From assembly GCA_963921935.1 (NCBI GenBank), contig OY998177.1:11187754-11251753 (forward strand): DNA of 64,000 nt, in the 5' to 3' direction. Source of the DNA: Galeruca laticollis (lineage: Eukaryota > Arthropoda > Insecta > Coleoptera > Chrysomelidae). The notes under the pieces are model-generated. The model was not told where the DNA came from, searched no databases, and saw only the letters and a program-made list of their open reading frames with translations. Below are positions 21,990-34,032 of the stretch, piece after piece; the first letter of the stretch is position 1, and each line of letters opens with the position of its first letter. Made by a program: the position numbers and the translations under genes.

Positions 21990-24900
21990 CGCGCTTTTTT
22001 CCTCCCTAAGGCGATGACCGCGCGCTGCGCTGCACGTGATCTATCGGTAGCGGCCTCTTGCTCTACCTCTCAACACCTTGGAAACGTCACTCCTGACACC
22101 TTTGAAGCCTTACAATTTCTCGGGCGCCAGATTTTTAACGTGGTTGTCTCCACGGCCCCTCAACTACACTCGTCGAGAGTTCCAGGTAACCTCAGATGGA
22201 GGTACGGTAAATTCCAGGGGTCTATTGTCGTCAAAATTCGGGAGGTTGCTAAATATATAAAACAAATGTTCTCGCTAGTCCTGAAATGAATATTATTATC
22301 CTAATCCACACTACGGAGAAGCTAAAATTCGTGCAGCCAAACAACTACTCTACCATAAGGAAGCACTAGTCTATAATAGGTCAATAAAACACAGAGGTTC
22401 GGTTAGGTTATATTACAATAATGTTTATTATTTATATACAGAAGAAAAAAAAACTTATCATACCTAAAGGTAACCCATACTCTGGTATCCCCAGAAAAGC
22501 AGAAAAATGTTAGCAAACTATATACAGTTAATATGCGATTATTAGAGACGAAGCGGGCAGGACATAAGCGAGAGTTTTTATCAGCAAATGCAATGTTTAC
22601 GATAAAAGCGTTAAAAAAAAAGAAAAACTCCTATTGCACAGGCCTTTTCAATATACAGGTCAATAAATAAAAATTAATAAAACGGAACCTACATTGATGC
22701 TAGCAAAGTGTCCATTCACTTTCGACGCACCCGGTATGTAGAATAAATGTGAGTATTGAGTACACGTAGCTTATAAAGATCGGGAAAGGAAATGCGAAAA
22801 AAGGGTTCGATACTTGAATAAAACTGTGGAGAAACTCGGGCCAAGTGGTGGGACAACTTTCGGAATTTTTGGAGAATCGGGACTAGGAATTAACGGTTGA
22901 AATCCGGGAATTAAAATATCAAGGAGCCCTGGCTAGACACCTGGAAGTCCTCAAGATTCCAATTTAACGGAATATACGTCGTCTAATTAAAACATCAGAA
23001 GAGCCCTGGTTAGACACCTGGAAGTCTTTGATATTTCAATCGAAACGCAAAACAAAACAAGGAATCGGGACGGGATACTGACGGTGGAAATCCGGGAATT
23101 AAAATATCAAGGAGCCCTGGCTAGACACCTGGAAGTCCTCAAGATTCCAATTTAACGGAATATACGTCGTCTAATTAAAACATCAAAAGAGCCCTGGCTA
23201 GACACCTGGAAGTCTTTGATATTTCAATCGAAACGCAAAACAAAACAAGGAATCGGGACGGGATACTGACGGTGGAAATCCGGGAATTAAAATATCAAGG
23301 AGCCCTGGCTAGACACCTGGAAGTCCTTAAGATTTCAATTTAACGGAATATACGTCGTCTAATTAAAACATCAGAAGAGCCCTGGCTATACACCTGGAAG
23401 TCTTTGATATTTCAACCGAAACGCAAAACAGGGAATCGGGTTAGCACTCAATAAAATATTGTCGAGATTTTAAATGTACTGTTTCTCGTTATATTTCTGA
23501 TGGATAACAAAACCATTAACGCATGCAGTAAAATGAAATACCTAATCGGGAATCGGGACGGGATACTGACGGAGGAAATCCGGGAATTAAAATATCAAGG
23601 AGCCCTGGCTAGACACCTGGAAGTCCTTAAGATTTCAATTTAACGGAATATACGTCGTCTAATTAAAACATCAGAAGAGCCCTGGCTAGACACCTGGAAG
23701 TCTTTGATATTTCAACCGAAACGTAAAACAGGGAATCGGGTTAGTACTCAATAAAATATTGTCGAGATTTTAAATGTACTGTTTCTCGTTATATTTCTGA
23801 TAGATAACAAAACCATGAACGCTTGCAGTAAAATGAAATACCTAATCGGGAATCGGGACGGGATACTGACGGAGGAAATCCGGGAATTAAAATATCAAGG
23901 AGCCCTGGCTAGACACCTGGAAGTCCTTAAGATTTCAATTTAACGGAATATACGTCGTCTAATTAAAACATCAGAAGAGCCCTGGCTAGACACCTGGAAG
24001 TCTTTGATATTTCAACCGAAACGTAAAACAGGGAATCGGGTTAGTACTCAATAAAATATTGTCGAGATTTTAAATGTACTGTTTCTAGTTATATTTCTGA
24101 TAGATAACAAAACCATGAACGCTTGCAGTAAAATGAAATACCTAATCGGGAATCGGGACGGGATACTGACGGAGGAGATCCGGGAATTAAAATATCAAGG
24201 AGCCCTGGCTAGACACCTGGAAGTCCTTAAGATTTCAATTTAACGGAATATACGTCGTCTAATTGAAACATCAGAAGAGCCCTGGCTAGACACCTGGAAG
24301 TCTTTGATATTTCAACCGAAACGTAAAACAGGGAATCGGGTTAGCACTCAATAAAATATTGTCGAGATTTTAAATGTACTGTTTCTCGTTATATTTCTGA
24401 TAGATATCAAAACCATTAACGCTTGCAGTAAAATGAAATATCTAATATTTTAATAATTCAAAATACAAATTCAAATATCTATTTAAAGACAACTGTTATT
24501 ATAATTTTCAAATATTCTAACTTTCACGGTTATCGCTTCAGCATTTTTATTTCAAAAAGAAAAACGGGAAAAAAAACTTATTCAAAACATTCAAAGAAAT
24601 AGATAACAGTTCGATTTCTGCTATATCACAAAACCATTAATGTTTATAGCAAAATGAAATATCTAATATTTTATAAATTCAAAGTAGAAATTCAAATATC
24701 TATTGAAAAGACCATTTATGCTTTCAAATATTCTTGAAAATTCGAAAATAAAAACTATTACAAAAAAAAACTACAAGAACGGTAAATAAATTGATTAAAT
24801 TGCTTACTTTCGGAGCGTTGCACTACTTCTCGCCGTCGGAACTCGGGAATTGATACTCTGATACTCTTTTTCACTATCTCACCTACCAGGTTTCAAACTG

Positions 24901-25473
24901 CTTTGCCCTCTCTTCCGCTAGTGCGACCTGCGCGCTTTCACTCAGTATTTTGCGGTAGGGGGTAAACATAAATTTTACCATCGGATCGCGGTCAAAATTT
25001 GGAATTTTCAAATTAAAATCCGGAATGAATATTTTATCAAAATGATTTCTACATATCTAACGGTTAAATAATATCTACCCCGAAACCAGGGGATACAATA
25101 AAATGTTCACGGAGATTTGCAATTACTTTACAATACTTATAATAAGTCACCATACAAATGAATATATATACTCGTCGACATAAACTATAAAATGAAAATA
25201 TATTCAGCGCATAAACTGCTAAATGATTTATATACAAAGAAACGAATATGTGACGGGTGATACATAATCAAATATATACTCGGTGACATAAACTATCAAA
25301 TGAAATTACAGTCGGTGGCATAAACTAAAAAAAAATGTTTTGTATATATAGGAACGAATATGTAACGGGTGATACATAATATAAATGAATATATATACTC
25401 GGCGACATAAACTACAAAATGAAAGTACACTCAGTTACACAAAATTAACGTTAGTAACGAAAACTTCGTTACA
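21990..25473 (-). repeat. 5' LTR (lacks terminal 5 bp)
   Basis: Same sequence as 16596-20080 with scattered single-base changes (for example CTATACACC for CTAGACACC near 23385). It ends CTTCGTTACA and is followed by ATATATAT. Confidence 0.9.
22900..24440. repeat. composite minisatellite in the second LTR
   Basis: The same six-unit layout as in the other LTR (core positions 22925, 23113, 23301, 23601, 23901, 24201), again 188-bp then 300-bp periods. The identical unit number supports recent copying of one LTR to the other during insertion. Confidence 0.95.
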
Positions 25474-26028
25474 ATATATATCAACCACATCAGTGAAATC
25501 AACTGATATTTACTTAGTCACACAACAATCGAGGAGAACTCTCATAACAGAAGCATATCCACAGATGACATACAGCAACTACAGTGTGAAGGGTTCCTGG
25601 TCCGGACGGAGTTTGTTCCTCAATCGTTCACCTAAAACAATTCAAAATGGTAAAAGCCAGTCTAATAATTAATTCAATTTAATCGATTATAAAATTATTT
25701 TACAACAATAATGAATTAACACTTTTATTATTCAAGCCAGTAGTGAGTGTTAGTGTTATACGGTGTTTTGACTGGTAAGCAATTTTTTATTTCATTTTAT
25801 TCTTATTGTTATGTGTTTTTGCGATGGATCTCCAAGGAGTAGGCAGATTGCGTAGAGTGGGCAGATTGAGACTACGAAATCGGATAACTTCCTAGATTAA
25901 TGAACAAATAACCTTAACCCCCCCTCTTGATAATGGTTCCAAAGTGGAAGCAGAAACGGCGAGAAATTACAAATTTCCAAAGCGGTTCAACCCGTAAACC
26001 TAATTCATTTCTTCATAACTCAAACCGC

Positions 26029-26029
<1 letters not shown>
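25474..26029. other. flank of the LTR element, no gene recognised
   Basis: A short open frame crosses from the LTR into 25474-25672, but its sequence has no recognisable motif. Confidence 0.4.

Positions 26030-26066
<37 letters not shown>
26030..26066. repeat. (TA)n microsatellite
   Basis: 37 bp of AT dinucleotides, about 150 bp before a hammerhead relic. Confidence 0.95.
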
Positions 26067-26069
<3 letters not shown>

Positions 26070-26211
26070 GTTTGTGTAGGAATTATAATTAAAATACCTT
26101 CAACAATAAAATGTTTAATACCATAGGTTGAATCTCAAATTTGATGTAAGTTGTTTTTAGATAAATCAATTTTTAATTATATTAAGATTGCCTTACCATA
26201 CTTTGTAGTTG

Positions 26212-26250
26212 CTTGAAGATGGAAATAAAGTAACGTTTCGTAAAGCTTGG
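26212..26250 (+). ncRNA. decayed hammerhead ribozyme (PLE-type)
   Basis: Reads UUGAAGA U G, a GAAA/UUUC stem II, then GUAAAGCUUGG. The layout is that of the PLE hammerheads at 34-38 and 59-60 kb, with substitutions in both core strands (C3 and the GAAA box). Probably a non-functional remnant of a PLE end. Confidence 0.4.
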
Positions 26251-26549
26251 ATATTGAAAAAAGAGTCTTCTTTAAACCGATTGCTATGACCCACTAACAT
26301 ATTGATCAGATAACTGCTGTTGCCTTTGATAACAATATTATTTTTATTCTGTAAATAACTAAAACACTATCTTATTGAATCTGCCGATAGTTATAGCAAC
26401 CTAGAATAAAGAGATGTCAACCATTTTTCCATCACACTATTGCATACAAATAGTTTATATTGATGAAGCAAAACTTCAAGTAGGCTATGAATAAATGACA
26501 GTTGTCATATTATTAAATGCGTAAGTGATTGTGTTGGAAAACTCTTATT

Positions 26550-26816
26550 TTAAACATGAAGTTTTCCATGGAAGAACAAACAGAAGATACGATTTGGGCA
26601 TTAGCGGTAAGTATGAGAAATTGTTTACTTTCATACAAATTATATCAACAGCGGTATCCTGAACGGACGCACCCAAATACACGAGCATTTGAAATATTAA
26701 TGGATCGCTTTGTTCGTACTGGATCGGTGGAATATGAAAAATACGAAAGAACAAAAATAAATAATCTTTTATTTGGGTATCAGTTATTCATATACAGAAA
26801 GTTTATATCGTAGCGA
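26550..26816 (+). pseudogene. DUF4817-like HTH fragment
   Basis: The plus-strand frame around FSMEEQTEDTIWAL has YKLYQQRYPERTHPNTRAF and then RFVRTGSVEY. This is the pattern of the DUF4817 helix-turn-helix domain found at the N-terminus of many insect transposon-associated proteins (YxxRYPxRxxP...F...GSV). Only this domain is present; the rest of the frame is unrelated, with a stop at 26813-26815. No partner ORF was found downstream. Likely a relic. Confidence 0.45.
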
Positions 26817-26819
26817 TTT

Positions 26820-29245
26820 CGAAATAAAAATGGTCATACCTTTTTAAATACCTGATATAATTTGGGGTGACAGCGAAAATTATAGGAGAAATCTGAATAG
26901 GAGGAAATATACAGGAAGTTGCATTCAAAAAAACGTAAGTATGTTTGCGATGTCACGCAGCTATGAGCGACCCTGTAGATATCGGCATAATTTCCAGGAA
27001 AGGAGCATGTCGTTGCCTATACCTTTTTTGATAACATTTTTGGATAATCTCCATAATAATTAAGTAGTCGCCCGTTGTCAAACTAAAATTTCACACTGTA
27101 TATGTATGGACCAGTAAAACAAACAATACTTTCCATATGTCATATTAATTTTTATACAAACCTTAGGTTTTTCCATAAATACACACCACTCATCTTCTGT
27201 TTTTTCTCTCATCAAGTAAAAGTTAATTAAAATGTTTTTAAAACATGCACTTTGTATATAAACACATAATTTATAAGCGTTTCAAATTTCATACATAGTA
27301 TTTCTTATTTTGAATATAGTAATCAATTTATTAACATAAACAATTGATGAAACGTGGTAGCTGATTATAATCGTAACACATGCGATGTTATTCATTAATT
27401 AATTAATGTGAGAAATTTCATTTGATTTATCAAGATTGTACCATAAACGGTATTAATGTTTTTTTAAGAAGTTTTTTATTATAAGCATTTGTGATTTTGA
27501 TTATAAGATGTAGGTATCTGGAAATTTGTCTGATTTAATACTAGCTGGAACTCGAGGTTTTTTATATGCACTGTGATTTTCGATTATCGAAAAGGATTTG
27601 CAGCAGTTTACTTTGACACAAGAGCGTTGTAAAAATGTCAAATGCTGTACAAATGGCCAAAGCATACTTTTCATTTTCATATGTCTACTTTAGAGCTTGC
27701 TGGATTAAATTTTCTATTATTCTAATTACCACAGACCTGCAAATCCACCGCTATAGGCGCCAAGAATATTCTGCTTATATTTGATTGGTCAAGAATATTA
27801 GTCTACCTTGAAAAATGGTTATGAAAAACGCTTGTAAGTCTGGTTCTGTTAAATCGATATATGCAATATTGGTGTTAATAAAAACAGCCGCTTCTTACAA
27901 ATGAAAAATCTATAATCTCAAAATAAACTAATGAATAATGTGCACTCTAGGGAGCGCTATTTAAATTTTATAGATATCTAATTTTTTGGAAAATATTACA
28001 TGTAAGTACGAAGTTCCAATAGTGTAAGTACAAAATTATAAAAAAATAAATCATTAAAATTCACATGCAACTGATAGTTATTACATAATTCCAATTTCTT
28101 CAATTTTAAAATCGCAGGTGTGAACTTACTTGATTTTCATTAAATTCCATTAGAGAAAAGAAACTGATTAGAATTCGTATATCATATGTAAATTTTTGTT
28201 CATTACTTTATGGCCTACAGATATATTTTAAAATTAAAATCACAGACTTCATGCGTGCGAGTTAGTAACGCTTTATTTTTAATTTAGGTAGGGCATTAAT
28301 GATTTCAATCTCAACCAGCGGCGTAGTGGAAGTATAGAGTCACCAGAAAGCGTTGCGAATAATGTTCCTTTTAGATGAACATTAATTTCATCAATAGAGA
28401 TGATATTTTGTATTCTTCGGCAGCATGCGTTCCATAAGTTCGAACAACCAAAAGTAAATCTACTCAGTATGAACCTTCCTCATCACACTTGACAAACAGG
28501 TTCAAACAATTTTGACAATAACTATGCCATTATTCAATTCAGTATCTACAAGAGTAATAACCTTTACAATTTCATGTAAGAGAATGTCAAATTGTTCGTA
28601 GATTTGGACATGATTGTGTTGACATTGTTTCACATTCTGCGATGTTGTGATTATCTATATAACTATACTCTGTGTTATTTATAAAATGCGACATAGGGAT
28701 TCCTGTACAAAACTGTAAGAAACGAGCTCATTTTTTTACCAACTAGCGTTCATGAAATTTAATGACAGATTTGAAAAAATCGTTAAGAAATAAACTATTT
28801 TAACGATTAAAACTAACTTTTTTCTACGATTGTGCGTTTTTACCCACTTTCCCGCACTCATTTTAGTTTAGAAAGTGTCGCGTTCACGCACCAGTGCGCG
28901 AAAACTCGCTTTCCCGCCCTAGTGCGGGGAAGTAAAATATGTCAATTTATCGTTATTAAATGTACATTTCATTGATTGTACCTGTATATTACTATTAAAA
29001 CTAATATAGGTTTCAATATTCAATCTAACCCAGACTATTTTTCATTCATTGGAATGAATAAATTGCAATACTTTTATATATCTACCCTATACATTTCTCA
29101 AAATCAATCCACATAACAATCAAACTAAGCTGAGTCAAGTGGTTTGGTGTGGTAACAAAAGATTTGTTATGACAACCAAGTTGTCATCAAGACGTCAAAG
29201 ATTCAAGTCGAAGTGTTGTCGAAGTGTCCGATTCTGGCTTTTTTC
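26820..29245. other. AT-rich stretch without recognised gene
   Basis: No gene seen. A short GC-richer island at 28850-28935 (TTTCCCGCAC, GTGCGCGAAA, CCCGCCCTAGTGCGGG) resembles another at 32716-32820; both look like hairpin-prone dispersed repeats. Confidence 0.4.
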
Positions 29246-29249
29246 AAAT

Positions 29250-30300
29250 TATTTTCAATAGCTCCCAGAAGCAATATTAAAGGCCGCAGATGAGTTAAAT
29301 TCAGACCAGTTACCAAGTAAATCAAGAGAAAAATACGAACAGGAATACAACCAATTTTCAAACTGGTGTAATGAAAAAGGAGTAAGTAGCTTCAGAGAAG
29401 AGGTTTTTTTGGAGTATTTTTCCGAGCTGAGTAAGGTACTGAATTCCAATACCCTATGGTCGCGTTACTCGATGGTAAAATGTTTAATTAGAATAAAACA
29501 AAACCTGGACATAAGCAAGTTTCATAAATTGACATCGTTCCTAAATAAGTAAAATGTTGGTTTTCGACAACATAAAGCGCAAATTTTTAGCAAAGAAGAC
29601 ATATCCAAGCTTATGTTAGCCCCTGATGAGATATATCTTATGATTAAAGTAGGTACCATTTTTGCTTTAGCCGGTGCTCTTCGCAGAGCGGAGCTTGTGG
29701 AAATCACGCTTGTCGATATTCAAGATAAAGGAAACCTAATTATTGTGAAAATTTCCGATTCGAAAAACCATACCTCAAGATCCTTTGTTATATCTGAAGA
29801 CATAAATAATGGAACCTTTTTGAAGCTCTATAGAGAGTATTCAAATTTACGGCCGTCGTTTTTTTATCAATTACAAAAAAGGCAAATGATCTGTTCAGTG
29901 CGTAGGCGTAAACACATTTAGTAAAATCCCGGCAGAGATCGCTACCTACTTAGACCTACCTAACCCAAAACGTTACACAGGTCACAGTTTTCGACAATCC
30001 TCGGCAACGTTTCTAGTAGATTCAGGCGAAGGGATAACCAACATAAAACGTCTTGGAGGATGGAAGTCAACTGTTGTTGCTGAGAGTTATTTGGAGGACA
30101 CCGCACAACAGAAGAAAACCATCTCGAATAAAATTCTTTAATGTACTGGCAACTTGCAACCGATGCCGTCTCCGTCATCTTCATGCACTTTGCAATCTAC
30201 GAGTGTTACTCTTAACAGTCAGTTACCATCAACTAACTACTCTGGACCGGCTATTCTGACGCATTTGAAGAATGCAACAAATTGTGTTTTCAACATTAAT
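29250..30300 (+). pseudogene. Crypton-like tyrosine recombinase relic
   Basis: The plus strand encodes an N-terminal SAM-like domain (SREKYEQEYNQFSNWC, LEYFSELSK, TLWSRYSMVK), a TAA near 29549, then the catalytic domain. It shows GALRRAELVEI (first catalytic Arg), TGHSFRQSSATFLVDSG (His-x-x-Arg), LGGWKS (second His/Trp position) and VAESYLED (Tyr nucleophile). The R-H-R-W-Y set is therefore complete, which supports tyrosine recombinase chemistry as in Cryptons. At about 29860-29900 the frame shifts and has a TGA. The C-terminus is Ser/Pro/Asn-rich and ends near 30300. Insects have CryptonI elements and related genes; assignment to that group is inferred. Confidence 0.7.
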
Positions 30301-30399
30301 ATTAATAATAATTAGTGGATTTTCATAGAATGTTTTGTATGTTGAAATAAAATATATGAAATTGACTGTCTCGACCCTTACTTCGTGGAATATGCTCAT

Positions 30400-31494
30400 A
30401 TTAGTGTTTTCAAATGAAACTCAAGGTCTCTAGTTAATTCCACAATATAATACAAGTTATTAAAAATTCTAAAATATTGACAATTGTTTCGATAAATCCA
30501 TATCATCGTCAGAATGACAGAAGTTACATTTCATTTTATGCCTACCTGATGTTTAGTAGTTATATTTTTGGCTAGACCAAGAAGTAACCTAACTTGTGAT
30601 TGGCTTAATATATGTTTATAGAAAAAAGAAGAAGATGTGATATTACAAATATTGAAGCTTAGATATTATTAGCCCTATGGTGATATCCTGGATATCATTT
30701 TTCCAATTAAGATCAGTATAACTGTGCAATGATATAGAAAACCAGGAAAACTATATCTGCTGATCTTTACAATTATCACTTAAGAAGACAGTTTATTAGT
30801 GGAGAATTCCCTAGATTTAACTGTTCATTGACAACTTCATATTGTGGGTTTCTTAAATGTCTTCTAATTTCCAGTTCTTCAAGAAAATCCAGTTCTTGTT
30901 TCTTTTCACAAATATGCAGCACTTCTAGTTCTGTGTTAGGTGTCAATGAATGATTGGTGTCAAGTAGATGTTTTGCGTAGTGAGATTTATCTGGTTGTTT
31001 TAATCTGTAAGCTCGTAAGTGCTCACTGTATCGTATTTCAAAATTCCTGAGGGTCTGACCCAAATAGACAGCATTACATTCTGGACATTTGAGTTTATAT
31101 ATACCTGACTTCTTTAATAGTGGTATTTTTGTTTTTACATTTAACAATTTTGTACTAACGTTACTTTCTGTTTTAAAAGAAATTGTTGCATTCGTTGATG
31201 AAGATATTATCTTTGAAATATTATTAGAAATATTTCCTGCATATGTGATGGTTTTATAAGTTTTAATTTCATCAGCTTGTTTAGGATATATTAGTTGTAA
31301 TGCCACTTTTTTCTCTTTTTTACTAATTAGTTTATTTATCATATCCAATGGATAACCGTTAGATGTTGCTATTTGTCTAATTGTATTAATCTCTCTATCA
31401 AAATTACATTTGTTCATAGGAACTGAAAAAGCTCTATGTATCATTGAATTATATGCTGCTAGTCTGTGTGAGACAGGGTGGTTAGAATTGAATG
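30400..31494 (-). pseudogene. PLE family A, left copy (GIY-YIG endonuclease end)
   Basis: The 222-residue frame 30776-31444 encodes the C-terminal end of a Penelope-like element. An RT tail (AFSVPMNKC, ISKKEKKVAL) is followed by a GIY-YIG endonuclease with GIYKLKCPEC and AVYLGQT, an Arg/His helix and the conserved Glu region (LDFLEELEIRRHL). The protein would cut target DNA and prime reverse transcription. The RT palm is absent; the copy is 5' truncated where it meets the spacer. The 3' part (30400-30775) is the terminal sequence with the hammerhead. The frame is otherwise intact. Confidence 0.85.
30467..30522 (-). ncRNA. hammerhead ribozyme, PLE family A
   Basis: Minus strand: stem I UUCU...AUU, core CUGACGA, a bulged U, stem II GAUA/UAUC with loop UGGAUU, core GAAA, stem III AC/GU closed by AAUU, cleavage triplet GUC, then AAU...AGAA closing stem I. 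Compared with the copy at 32521 only loop and linker bases differ, which keeps all helices. Confidence 0.75.
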
Positions 31495-32643
31495 ATGTAC
31501 TTGATTATTCAATTTACCGAAAACCAACACAGACTGATGTGACAATTCCATTCAATTCTAACCACCCTGTCTCACACAGACTAGCAGCATATAATTCAAT
31601 GATACATAGAGCTTTTTCAGTTCCTATGAACAAATGTAATTTTGATAGAGAGATTAATACAATTAGACAAATAGCAACATCTAACGGTTATCCATTGGAT
31701 ATGATAAATAAACTAATTAGTAAAAAAGAGAAAAAAGTGGCATTACAACTAATATATCCTAAACAAGCTGATGAAATTAAAACTTATAAAACCTTCACAT
31801 ATGCAGGAAATATTTCTAATAATATTTCAAAGATAATATCTTCAGCAACGAATGCAACAATTTCTTTTAAAACAGAAAGTAACGTTAGTACAAAATTGTT
31901 AAATGTAAAAACAAAAATACCACTATTAAAGAAGTCAGGTATATATAAACTCAAATGTCCAGAATGTAATGCTGTCTATTTGGGTCAGACCCTTTGGAAT
32001 TTTGAAATACGATACAGTGAGCACTTACGAGCTTACAGATTAAAACAACCAGATAAATCTCACTACGCAAAACATCTACTTGACACCAATCATTCATTGA
32101 CACCTAACACAGAACTAGAAGTGCTGCATATTTGTGAAAAGAAACAAGAACTGGATTTCCTTGAAGAACTGGAAATTAGAAGACATTTAAGAAACCCACA
32201 ATATGAAGTTGTCAATAAACAGTTAAATCTAGGGAATTCTCCACTAATAAACTGTCTTCTTAAGTGATAATTGTAAAGATCAGCAGATATAGTTTTCCTG
32301 GTTTTCTATATCATTGCACAGTTATACTGATCTTAATTGGAAAAATGATATCCAGGATATCACCATAGGGCTAATAATATCTAAGCTTCAATATTTGTAA
32401 TATCACATCTTCTTCTTTTTTCTATAAACATATATTAAGCCAATCACAAGTTAGGTTACTTCTTGGTCTAGCCAAAAATATAACTACTAAACATCAGGTA
32501 GGCATAAAATGAAATGTAACTTCTGTCATTCTGACGATGATATTGATTTATCGAAACAATTGTCAATTTTTTAGAATTTTTAATAACTTGTATTATATTG
32601 TGGAATTAACTAGAGACCTTGAGTTTCATTTAAAAACACTAAT
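31495..32643 (+). pseudogene. PLE family A, right copy (RT tail + GIY-YIG)
   Basis: Coding starts at about 31501 in the C-terminal part of the RT (LDYSIYRKPTQTD, SNHPVSHRLAAYN) and runs to 32267 through the GIY-YIG endonuclease (GIYKLKCPEC, AVYLGQT, LEELEIRRHL). The nominal 285-residue frame from 31410 begins in antisense sequence of the left arm, so its first ~30 residues are not PLE. It differs from the left copy by only a few residues (for example TLWN for TLRN). RT palm missing. The 3' terminal sequence with hammerhead follows at 32268-32643. Confidence 0.85.
32521..32576 (+). ncRNA. hammerhead ribozyme, PLE family A
   Basis: CUGACGA at 32531-32537, bulged U, stem II GAUA/UAUC, GAAA at 32553-32556, stem III AC-AAUU-GU, cleavage after C at 32564 (GUC), stem I formed by AUU/AAU and UUCU/AGAA around an internal loop. 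The very short stem III is the known feature of PLE hammerheads. ACAAUUGU is self-complementary, so cleavage as a dimer is possible. Confidence 0.8.
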
Positions 32644-32829
32644 AAAATATATATTTTCAATGTGCTTTTTGAATCTTTATGCGGTCGTAGAAAGAATAAT
32701 GTTCCTAATTCATGCGTGAAGTGTCTTTCCCGCCCTTGACTGCTTGCCCGAACTCCGCTTCGCGTTGTTCGGGACAACAGCAGTCGCGTGCGGGAAAATA
32801 TCACTTTCCGCACTTGTTAGGAAAATAAC

Positions 32830-33208
32830 TATTCCGCATCTGTGAGACGCCCTAAACATTATCTTATCATACAATTGTCACTTTGATCAAAAACGTGGTA
32901 CTTCAAGTACCATAGCACCCGCTGCACTGGCTTTAGTGAGCTGAAAATGAATCGGATTAATCTATGAGACGACCTTAATAATATCCAATCATATAAATGG
33001 TCGCTTGTATCCACTCCGGAGGCTGTATCCTGCTAACAAGCTGAAATTTCTCCAAAAATTACAAAAATGTACTTCATGTACAATAGCACACGTTTTACTG
33101 ATCTGGTTAGCTGAAAATCAGCAGGGGTTATCTCTGAGATATCATGAACAATATTCAATCATAAAATTGGTGACTTGATGCCTCCGGAGGCTGTATCTTG
33201 CTAACAAG
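32830..33208. repeat. degenerate ~168-bp direct repeat
   Basis: Two diverged units share CCGGAGGCTGTATC, CTGCTAACAAG, TAGCTGAAAAT-like and GTACTTCA-like blocks in the same order; the block starts at 33016 and 33184. A partial third unit precedes them. Non-coding. Confidence 0.7.
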
Positions 33209-34030
33209 ACATTATACAAAAATTTGATATTATTTCCAGTGGCTGCTGACACTGAACTATCAAAAAAATCCACACAAAATTGGAATAAAAAAGAATACGT
33301 CGGATGTAATAAATAAAACTATTCCTCAAAAAAAACCTGAAAATGTATGTAATTCTTGATAAGTTCCTTCTCGAACAATATCCAGTCATCGTTAAAATAG
33401 AATTAATACTGTAACTGTTAATCCAATTATCAATAAGTTGTTATTATATGAATACAAACAAACATTATTCAGTGGTTATTGCTACCAATAAATGTCAAGG
33501 TCTAATATCAATTAAATTAAAGGGATAATTCCTATGTATGGACATTAATCTACTTCTCTAGAGTATAGAGTTCTTAAAATAGAAAACATTCGAGATTTGA
33601 ATATAGCAACAGCAGATTGTGGTATAAGAATAAATGTGCTAATATATGAATAGAATGATCACAGGCAATTGTAGTTGCCGAGTGACCCAAGTACACCCAC
33701 ACAAAAGTCACCAAACCGAAAAACTGCCTACGGCATGTGAATCAAACCATGAAAAGTCACACAATATACACTCAGTAGAACAATGCAGTAAACGATAAAC
33801 AAGATATCAAAAATCTAAGCCAGATATATTATATTTTATTATAATAATAACATCAACTTCTTGAATGTCCCTGGTATATTGTAAACCGTTGTTCCTAAGG
33901 CAGGTACTTTCGATTTTGTTATTTTTGAAATTGTTTCATTAGTTACCAGTTTTTGTCGTCTCTGTGTGTACATTTAATGTTAATAGATCAATCGTTTTCT
34001 ATTTATTATGTTAACATCAATGTAAACATT
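33209..34030. other. no gene recognised
   Basis: AT-rich, without coding signal or clear repeat boundary. Confidence 0.4.
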
Positions 34031-34032
34031 TT

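Larger units (their letters stand above)
16591..25473 (-). mobile_element. LTR retrotransposon (Ty3/gypsy) with 3.5-kb LTRs, internally deleted
   Basis: Two near-identical copies of about 3.49 kb (16591-20080 and 21990-25473) flank a 1.9-kb internal region. The left LTR starts TGTGACGCGC and ends CTTCGTTACA. A perfect polypurine tract abuts its minus-strand start, which fixes the orientation. The right copy (the 5' LTR in minus orientation) lacks only the terminal TGTGA. There the sequence switches straight into the RT catalytic box, so primer site, gag, protease and half of RT are deleted. A possible 4-bp target duplication (ATAT) flanks the element. The few differences between LTRs suggest a young insertion. 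It cannot move by itself. Confidence 0.9.
30400..32643. repeat. 2.2-kb palindrome of two PLE copies
   Basis: Arms 30400-31494 and 31549-32643 are near-perfect inverted copies (about 1.09 kb each) around a 54-bp spacer. The spacer belongs to the right-hand copy. Both arms carry the PLE GIY-YIG endonuclease region and end with the same hammerhead-bearing terminal repeat. Confidence 0.95.

Noticed and set aside
30400..32643. Terminal inverted repeats of a DNA transposon
   Set aside because: The arms are PLE coding and terminal sequence with GIY-YIG endonuclease, so the inversion is of retroelement copies.
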